Positions 4,974-9,116 of a DNA stretch of 9,116 bases are shown one piece after another (position 1 is the stretch's first letter; every line of letters starts with the position of its first letter). A model generated the notes under the pieces. The model searched no databases and was not told the DNA's origin. It saw only the letters and a list, made by a program, of their open reading frames with translations. The DNA comes from DATDMG01 sp036518955. Lineage in GTDB: Bacteria; Actinomycetota; Actinomycetes; Actinomycetales; Kineosporiaceae. The DNA lies in NCBI GenBank assembly GCA_036518955.1, contig DATDMG010000406.1, positions 1-9,116 on the forward strand. The letters run 5' to 3'. A program made the translations under genes and the position numbers.

Positions 4974-6118
4974 CGGGACCCGCCGAAGAAGGAGCGGACG
5001 GCCTCCACCACTCGGTCCAGGGTCTCGGACGTCATGAACGGGTGCAGCGGCAGCGTCACGACCTGCTGGGTGACCTCCCGGGTCACGGTCAGATCGTCAT
5101 GGCGACAGCCGGAGTAGAAGCTGAACTCGTGCGCCCCGAGGAAGTGGATCCCGGTGCCGATGCCCGCCTCCCGCAGGTGGGCCATGAAGGCGTCCCTGCG
5201 GTCCGCCTCCCGCACCCGGACGACGTAGATGTACGGGGCGACACCCTTCCAGTCGGTGTCGAAGAGGATCAGGCCGTCCAGGTCGGCGAACGCCTGGTCG
5301 TAGTACCGGCAGTAGTCCTGCCGATTGGCGATGAACCGGTCGACGAGCTCGAGCTGCGCCAGCCCCATCGCCGAGGGCACCGACCCGAGGTGGCAGCGGT
5401 ACCCCTGACGGACGACGTCGAAGTCCCAGTTCCGCTGGTTGCGGTAGCGGGCGTCCGTGTCGGAGTCGATCCCCAGGTGCCGCAGCTCGTGGAGGACCGG
5501 GATGTCGGCCTCGTCGGGGGTGATGACGGCCCCGCCCTCGAGCGTAGTGATCATCTTGACCGGACCGAAGCTGAAACAGGTCAGGTCGCCGAACGACCCC
5601 ACCGGACGGCCGTCGCTGAACGATCCGAACGCGTGCGCGGCGTCCTCGATGACCCGCAACCCGTGCGCCCGGGCGACAGCCATGATCTCGTCGAGCCGAC
5701 ACGGCAGGCCGAGGTAGTCGACGGCGAGGATCGCCCGCGTCCGGTCGGTGATCAGGTCGGTGATCCGGGCAGGGTCGATGCTCAGCCGGTTCGGCTCGAC
5801 GTCGCAGAAGACGATCTCGGCACCGGTCCGGGAGATCGCCTGGTGCCCGGCCACGTACGTGAACGACGGCGCGATGACCTCGTCACCGGCGGAGAGGCCG
5901 ATGAGCCGGGCCGCCAGGTGGAGCGCCTCGGTGCACGAGTTCGTGGAGACCACCCGCCGGCTCTCCAGCCCCAGGTACCGTTCGATCCCCACCTCGAACT
6001 GCTGGCTGAGCCGGCCCATCCCGAGCCACCCGGCCTCGAGGGCCGCCCGGGCGGCCTCCTGGATCTCCGGTCCGAGGTACGGCCGGTAGACCGGTACCGG
6101 GGCGGGCTGAGTCGTCAT
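4970..6118 (-). CDS. DegT/DnrJ/EryC1/StrS-family PLP-dependent sugar aminotransferase
   Basis: Enzymes of this family use PLP to convert a nucleotide-linked keto sugar to an amino sugar, usually with glutamate as donor. The 382 residues are of normal length. Visible features are NSCTEALHLA (60-69, cofactor phosphate site), APSFTYVA (83-90), IEDAAHAFGS (157-166, with the aspartate that pairs with the pyridine nitrogen) and CFSFGPVKMITTLEGGAVIT (181-200), where K188 is the Schiff-base lysine. The C-terminal half carries the usual HFLGAHEF and LPLHPFM segments. ATG 6118 is preferred because GGGAAGG lies 9 nt upstream and homologues begin nearby. The substrate (a 3-keto or 4-keto sugar) is not determined. 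No sugar dehydratase gene is in the window, so the pathway continues elsewhere. Confidence 0.93.
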   Translation of the reverse strand: MTTQPAPVPVYRPYLGPEIQEAARAALEAGWLGMGRLSQQFEVGIERYLGLESRRVVSTNSCTEALHLAARLIGLSAGDEVIAPSFTYVAGHQAISRTGAEIVFCDVEPNRLSIDPARITDLITDRTRAILAVDYLGLPCRLDEIMAVARAHGLRVIEDAAHAFGSFSDGRPVGSFGDLTCFSFGPVKMITTLEGGAVITPDEADIPVLHELRHLGIDSDTDARYRNQRNWDFDVVRQGYRCHLGSVPSAMGLAQLELVDRFIANRQDYCRYYDQAFADLDGLILFDTDWKGVAPYIYVVRVREADRRDAFMAHLREAGIGTGIHFLGAHEFSFYSGCRHDDLTVTREVTQQVVTLPLHPFMTSETLDRVVEAVRSFFGGSR

Positions 6119-6200
6119 GAGCGCGTGCCTTCCCGTCGTCCTGACGTTCGTTTCACCAAAGTTCTCGAGCCATTGGTCGGGCGCGTCGACGACCCCGGAG

Positions 6201-6215
6201 GTGCCCGTTGGGCAC
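6201..6215. promoter_or_regulatory. Short hairpin in the leader of the aminotransferase operon
   Basis: GTGCCCGTTGGGCAC has a perfect 6-bp stem with a 3-nt loop, about 83 nt upstream of the ATG at 6118. It could be an operator or an mRNA stem-loop. Confidence 0.3.
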
Positions 6216-6233
6216 GCCCGCCAAGAGGCCTCA

Positions 6234-6245
6234 GCAACCGGTTGC
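6234..6245. promoter_or_regulatory. 12-bp perfect palindrome, operator candidate
   Basis: GCAACCGGTTGC is a perfect palindrome of the size and central CCGG type often bound by dimeric repressors. It lies 115 nt upstream of the aminotransferase start. No regulator gene is adjacent. Confidence 0.3.
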
Positions 6246-6460
6246 ACAGCACGGTACTGCCGCGCCCCGTCCGGGAAGGCCAGGTTACGGGTACTGGGGA
6301 CGCCGGCCCTGGGCCCGCTCAGATGGCCGAAGTACCTACTGTCACTTCTGGACGTCACTGTCCGTAACCATCACAGGTCTTCCTGGTGATGCAGGATATC
6401 GCGGGCTGCCTACGCTGGTGGGTGGAGGACGGGGATGCGCCGGCTGGGTGCCCTCGGACC

Positions 6461-6483
6461 GCTGACGCCGGGGACGCGTCAGC
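6461..6483. terminator. Stem-loop overlapping the chorismate mutase stop codon
   Basis: GCTGACGC (6461-6468) and GCGTCAGC (6476-6483) form a perfect 8-bp stem with a 7-nt loop. The stop codon (6479-6481) sits within one arm. This would end the chorismate mutase transcript before the aminotransferase operon. Confidence 0.5.
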
Positions 6484-6841
6484 TGGCGACGCTCTCCGTC
6501 AGGGCGCTCTCGGTCAGGGCGCGGTGGTGCCGGATGACCTCCTCGATCACGAAGTTCAGGAACCGCTCCGCGAAGACCGGGTCCAGGCCCGACTCCCGGG
6601 CGAGCCGGTGCAGGCGTTCGATCTGGATCGCCTCCCGCTGCGGGTCCGAGGCCGGCATCCCGTGAGCGGCCTTCAGGGCGCCGACCTTCTGGGTGCAGGT
6701 GAAGCGCTCCGCCAGCAGGTGCACGATCGCGGCGTCGAGGTTGTCGATGCTCGCCCGTAGGGCAGCCAGCGTCGCCAACGCCTCGTCGTCCGGACCGGCA
6801 GGCCGCGGCGGCGGAGCGCTTGCCGAGGTCGTCGTGTCCAT
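6479..6841 (-). CDS. Chorismate mutase, AroQ class
   Basis: This enzyme converts chorismate to prephenate, the branch point to phenylalanine and tyrosine. After a Pro/Ala-rich leader of about 20 residues, the 120-residue protein has the all-helical AroQ core. R29, R46, K57, D66, R69 and E70 keep exactly the spacing of E. coli catalytic residues R11, R28, K39, D48, R51 and E52. At the third helix, the E. coli S84 and Q88 positions correspond to V102 and H106 in the segment VIEEVIRHH. The last residues contain ALTES twice, from a 15-bp DNA duplication. No ribosome site precedes ATG 6841. TACGCT lies 6 nt upstream, so the mRNA is probably leaderless. It is monofunctional, with no fused dehydratase. 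Confidence 0.9.
   Translation of the reverse strand: MDTTTSASAPPPRPAGPDDEALATLAALRASIDNLDAAIVHLLAERFTCTQKVGALKAAHGMPASDPQREAIQIERLHRLARESGLDPVFAERFLNFVIEEVIRHHRALTESALTESVAS
6491..6520. repeat. Two 15-bp tandem copies at the end of the chorismate mutase gene
   Basis: GCTCTCCGTCAGGGC (6491-6505) is followed by GCTCTCGGTCAGGGC (6506-6520), one mismatch apart. They encode the repeated ALTES near the C-terminus, outside the catalytic core. Confidence 0.9.
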
Positions 6842-6847
6842 CCGTCG

Positions 6848-6853
6848 AGCGTA
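6848..6853 (-). promoter_or_regulatory. Candidate -10 element of a leaderless chorismate mutase transcript
   Basis: TACGCT (TANNNT type) on the minus strand ends 6 nt before the ATG, so transcription would start at or next to the A of the start codon. No good -35 is visible. The 9-mer GGTACGCTC also occurs upstream of the phosphatase gene (about 7232-7240). Confidence 0.45.
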
Positions 6854-6981
6854 CCCGCCGACGCCACGGGTGGATCTGCGCCGCCCGGCGGGATTCCGCC
6901 GATCAGCACGACGGCGGCCGGCGGGTACGCCGAGACCCTCGGCCGGCACATGTCGGCGAGGGGCCGGGGTACCTGCGGGGA

Positions 6982-7161
6982 ATGACGCTGCCAGGACCGG
7001 AACCCGACCCCGAACCGCCGCCCCGCCCGGTGCCGTCGCCGCTGCCCACGCCGGGGCCCCTCGAGCCGCCGCCGCGCCCCGGGCAGGACCCGGACCTACC
7101 CACTCCCGGACCGGACATCCCCGAACCGCCCGACCCCGACGTCCGGCCCGCGCCCGCGTGA
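6982..7161 (+). CDS. Proline-rich small protein (59 aa), unknown
   Basis: Of 59 residues, 27 are proline. Most of the rest are Asp, Glu, Gly, Arg and Leu in a loose PxP pattern, as in DLPTPGPDIPEPPDPD. Such a chain would form an extended polyproline-type structure without a fold. There is no signal peptide or membrane segment. The ATG at 6982 has only a close GCGGGGA before it, so translation initiation looks weak or leaderless. Third-position GC is high, but in DNA made of CCN codons that is weak evidence. It is divergent from the chorismate mutase gene and 131 nt ahead of the phosphatase gene on the same strand. It could be a chance open frame, but the reading frame begins and ends neatly in the gap. 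Confidence 0.45.
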   Translation: MTLPGPEPDPEPPPRPVPSPLPTPGPLEPPPRPGQDPDLPTPGPDIPEPPDPDVRPAPA

Positions 7162-7174
7162 TCCACCCGCTGTC

Positions 7175-7203
7175 GCCCGGGTGACGGGGGGAGGTCACCG
7201 GGC
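7175..7203. terminator. Stem-loop after the proline-rich gene
   Basis: GCCCGGGTGAC (7175-7185) pairs with GTCACCGGGC (7194-7203) over 10 bp with one bulged G and an 8-nt G-rich loop. It begins 14 nt after the stop at 7161 and separates this gene from the phosphatase gene. Confidence 0.45.
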
Positions 7204-7233
7204 CCACCACTCCCGGGAGCCCGCCTCGACCGG

Positions 7234-7270
7234 TACGCTCCGATCCCGATCAGCGACCCCCCGGGTCGCT
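7234..7270 (+). promoter_or_regulatory. Candidate -10 element and 5' leader hairpin of the phosphatase gene
   Basis: TACGCT (7234-7239) would place the transcript start near 7246. A perfect 8-bp hairpin, AGCGACCC-CCC-GGGTCGCT (7252-7270), then occupies the start of the leader, just before the ribosome site GAGGA (7281-7285). No convincing -35 is visible. Confidence 0.35.
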
Positions 7271-7292
7271 CACGAGGGACGAGGACGGGTAC

Positions 7293-8087
7293 ATGATCGG
7301 GGTGAGGTGGGGGGCGGCCACCGATACCGGCAAGGTGCGATCCCGCAACGAGGACGCCTTCCTCGCCGAGCCCCCCCTGTTCGTCGTGGCCGACGGCATG
7401 GGCGGGCACCAGGACGGGGCCGTCGCGAGCCGGATCGCGGTCGACACGCTGCGCGGACTGCTGGACCAGCCGACCGTCACGCCGTCCGAGGTTCCGCGGC
7501 TGATCCAGGCCGCGAACGACGCGATCCGTGGTCAGGCGCGGGTGGATCCCACCCGGCCCGGGATGGGGACCACGGTGGTGGGCATGGTCCTGGTCACCCC
7601 GAAGGGGAGGCGCCCGTTCTGGCTGGCGTTCAACATCGGGGACTCCCGGCTGTACCAGGTGCACCGCGACGCGCTCAGCCAGATCTCGGTGGACCACTCG
7701 TACGTCCAGGAACTGGTGCTCGCCGGGGTGATCGCCCCGGACGAGGCCCGGTTCCACCCCGAGCGCGCCGTGATCACCCGGGCGCTGGGCAGTCACGAGG
7801 AGGCGGAGGCCGACTTCTGGGTGTTTCCGGCCACGGCCGGGACCAGGCTCCTGCTGTGCTCCGACGGCTTGTCGGGGGAACTGGACGACGCCGCCATCAC
7901 GGCGGCCCTCGCCGCCGAGCCGGATCCGGTCCTCGCGGCAGGACTCCTGGTCAGCCGGGCGAACGAGGCCGGGGGCCGGGACAACATCACGGTCGTGGTG
8001 GTCGACGTCTGCCATCAGCCGTCGACCGGTGCGCAGAACGCCGACGCCGACAGCACCGACGCCGACAGCACCGACGCCGTTCGGTAG
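7293..8087 (+). CDS. PP2C-family protein serine/threonine phosphatase (PstP-like, soluble)
   Basis: It would remove phosphate from Ser/Thr of proteins, opposing Hanks-type kinases. The 264 residues hold the PP2C motifs in order: RSRNEDAF (16-23), VADGMGGH (32-39), GTT (92-94), NIGDSRLY (114-121), CSDGLS (189-194) and GRDNITVVVV (228-237). The metal-site aspartates are D34, D117, D191 and D230. Unlike PstP from the cell-division kinase cluster, it has no transmembrane helix or extracellular domain. It ends after the catalytic domain with a short tail containing DADST twice. ATG 7293 has GAGGA 7 nt upstream. No kinase or FHA gene is adjacent, so its partner is unknown. Confidence 0.93.
   Translation: MIGVRWGAATDTGKVRSRNEDAFLAEPPLFVVADGMGGHQDGAVASRIAVDTLRGLLDQPTVTPSEVPRLIQAANDAIRGQARVDPTRPGMGTTVVGMVLVTPKGRRPFWLAFNIGDSRLYQVHRDALSQISVDHSYVQELVLAGVIAPDEARFHPERAVITRALGSHEEAEADFWVFPATAGTRLLLCSDGLSGELDDAAITAALAAEPDPVLAAGLLVSRANEAGGRDNITVVVVDVCHQPSTGAQNADADSTDADSTDAVR
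8043..8072. repeat. Two exact 15-bp tandem copies at the end of the phosphatase gene
   Basis: GACGCCGACAGCACC occurs at 8043-8057 and 8058-8072, with a partial third copy (GACGCCG). It encodes the acidic tail DADSTDADSTDA and keeps the frame. Confidence 0.9.
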
Positions 8088-8090
8088 GCG

Positions 8091-8103
8091 GCCGGTGACC
8101 GGC
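8091..8103. terminator. Short hairpin between convergent genes
   Basis: GCCGGTGACCGGC is a near-palindrome with two 6-base arms, GCCGGT and ACCGGC. It lies in the 27 nt between the phosphatase stop (8087) and the transporter stop (8115) and may serve both as a terminator. It is weak alone. Confidence 0.3.
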
Positions 8104-8114
8104 GGGCCACCGAC

Positions 8115-9116
8115 TCACGCCTTGACGAGCGACCCGGACCGCTGACGCTGGAGAGCCGGGCCGAGGGACGCCGTCCGGCGCGAGGCCCCGGGCCCGGGCT
8201 GCGGCCCGGACGCCCGGTCCGCCGGGGGCCGCGCCGGGCAGAGGCTGGTCACCGGTGCGGAGGGGACCGCTCGCCGGGCGGCGGCGGGCCGCAACCCGAG
8301 GAAGATCCCGGCCACCAGCACGAGCAACCCGCCGATGAGCACCAGGTAGCCGGCGGCGCCACCCCACACCTCCTGGTGCAGGACCGTCACCCCGACCGCG
8401 AACGCCGTCATCGGCTCGGCCGCGGCCAGCGCCGGCTGGACGACGCGCAGCGGAGCCACCTGGTAGGCCCGGTGCACGGCGACCGTACCCACGATCGATC
8501 CGCTCAGAAAGCCGGCAAGGTCCCCGGCCACGGCGACCAGCGCCCGACCCGAGGCCGACGACCCGCCGGCCTCGACGAGGGCCGTCACCCTCTGCAGGAA
8601 CGCGGCGTCGACCGCGAAGCAGGCGCCACCGGCCGCGGCGAGTGCCCGAGCCCCCCAACGGGAACCGACCCGGTGCCGGGATGCCACCACCGCGGCACCC
8701 GTGCCCGACGTGACCAGCAAGCAGGGCACGACCGCCGACCACCCGCGCTCGGCGGCCAGGTCCGGAACCCGGCCCACGGCCACGACGGCGGACACGCCGA
8801 TGACGACGAGCAGCGCGCCGCCCAGTTCGTGGGGATGCAGCCGGCGACCTTCCCGGACGGCCTCCAGGGCCAGCGCGATGACCAGCCCGACCGCCATCAC
8901 GGACTGCACGACCAGGACACTGCCCCGCCCCAGCGCCATCGCGTGGAGCGCCAGCGCGGCGCCTCCGATCAGCCCGCCGCCGAGCCACCGGCGGTCGGTC
9001 GCCAGCCGGCGAACGAGGTGCAGCGGGCCTCCACCCACCGAGACCGATGACGCCGCCACGCGTTGCAGGTTCGTGGTGAGGGCGAAGAGTACGGCCGCGA
9101 CGACGGCCAAACCGGT
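8115..9116 (-). CDS. DMT/EamA-like membrane transporter, start beyond the right edge
   Basis: About 334 residues are visible. They contain roughly nine hydrophobic helices, among them ALAAAEPMTAFAVGVTVL and the last, YLVLIGGLLVLVAGIFLGL. The internal two-fold pattern and the AAEPM-like segment late in the protein are typical of drug/metabolite transporter-superfamily permeases, and the first visible helix (LAVVAAVLFALTTNLQR) resembles the NIPA/DMT type. The substrate cannot be inferred. After the last helix, about 50 residues rich in Pro, Arg and Ala form a cytoplasmic tail of low complexity, unusually long for this family. The reading frame runs to the end of the window (a TTG at 9110 is an unlikely start), so the 5' end is missing. 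It converges on the phosphatase gene. Confidence 0.82.
   Translation of the reverse strand, partial: TGLAVVAAVLFALTTNLQRVAASSVSVGGGPLHLVRRLATDRRWLGGGLIGGAALALHAMALGRGSVLVVQSVMAVGLVIALALEAVREGRRLHPHELGGALLVVIGVSAVVAVGRVPDLAAERGWSAVVPCLLVTSGTGAAVVASRHRVGSRWGARALAAAGGACFAVDAAFLQRVTALVEAGGSSASGRALVAVAGDLAGFLSGSIVGTVAVHRAYQVAPLRVVQPALAAAEPMTAFAVGVTVLHQEVWGGAAGYLVLIGGLLVLVAGIFLGLRPAAARRAVPSAPVTSLCPARPPADRASGPQPGPGASRRTASLGPALQRQRSGSLVKA

Larger units (their letters stand above)
6119..6478. other. Non-coding leader region upstream of the aminotransferase gene
   Basis: No convincing gene lies in these 360 nt. The stretch holds the hairpin 6201-6215, the palindrome 6234-6245, and, on the minus strand near 6336-6360, AGTGAC repeated at 13-bp spacing. 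It should contain the promoter of the aminotransferase-glycosyltransferase operon, but I cannot place -35 and -10 elements with confidence. It does not match a riboswitch class I know. Confidence 0.4.

Noticed and set aside
5042..6367. 441-codon plus-strand open frame opposite the aminotransferase
   Set aside because: It is an Asp/Val/Arg/Pro-rich shadow of the well-supported aminotransferase gene.
6119..6478. Possible riboswitch in the aminotransferase leader
   Set aside because: I compared it by eye with SAM, cobalamin, ydaO and glycine riboswitch cores and found no matching conserved segments. Only simple palindromes remain.
6903..8015. 370-codon minus-strand open frame opposite the phosphatase
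   Set aside because: It is antisense to a complete PP2C gene. Its Gly/Ser-rich end is just the complement of the proline-rich ORF.
6455..8151. 14-bp direct repeat CGGACCGCTGACGC at about 6455 and 8138
   Set aside because: One copy lies beside the chorismate mutase terminator and the other in the transporter's C-terminal coding sequence. There is no further similarity, so it is probably coincidence in GC-rich DNA.
1..9116. CRISPR array, tRNA, rRNA, insertion sequence, prophage or toxin-antitoxin system
   Set aside because: I saw no regularly spaced repeats, no tRNA T-arm motif, and no transposase, integrase or toxin-like protein in either strand.

Overview
The window is GC-rich, its genes use mostly G or C at third codon positions, and several start at GTG. 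The gene set (a SigK/RskA-type sigma and anti-sigma pair, a DUF2795 protein, a PstP-like PP2C phosphatase and a high-GC AroQ chorismate mutase) points to an actinobacterium. Geodermatophilaceae or a relative is my guess from overall feel, not a proven placement. The region looks like ordinary chromosome. I see no insertion sequence, phage gene, CRISPR array, tRNA or rRNA.

Left part (1-1775), all minus strand. An ECF sigma factor of the SigK type overlaps by 4 nt an RskA-like, single-pass membrane anti-sigma factor with a HxxxCxxC zinc-site motif. Upstream of sigK is a promoter-like pair, CCATCC-15 nt-CCGAAG, close to the SigK promoter described for mycobacteria. A near-identical pair (CAATCC-15 nt-CCGAAC) lies downstream of rskA, ahead of a 41-residue single-pass membrane protein with a strong ribosome binding site. 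These three genes look like a small self-contained SigK regulon, and this is the most interesting result of the window.

Middle left (1896-3714). A glycerophosphodiester phosphodiesterase homologue with altered metal-site residues, a DUF2795 protein and a possible 71-residue protein lie on the minus strand. About 435 nt without a convincing gene follows. A 91-residue plus-strand protein of unknown function (3715-3990) then converges on the next operon, with stem-loops between them.

Centre (4110-6478). A DegT/DnrJ/EryC1/StrS-type PLP aminotransferase and a family 2 glycosyltransferase overlap by 4 nt. Together they suggest synthesis and transfer of an amino sugar onto a surface glycan or secondary metabolite. 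The 360 nt upstream carry palindromes but no gene.

Right (6479-9116). An AroQ chorismate mutase (minus, probably leaderless) is divergent from a 59-residue proline-rich protein and a soluble PP2C-type Ser/Thr phosphatase (plus). The phosphatase converges on a DMT/EamA-like membrane transporter whose start lies beyond the right edge.

Two patterns cross gene boundaries. Intergenic palindromes built on CGTGATCA occur at about 253-330 and 4006-4037. Separate 15-bp in-frame tandem duplications occur in three genes.
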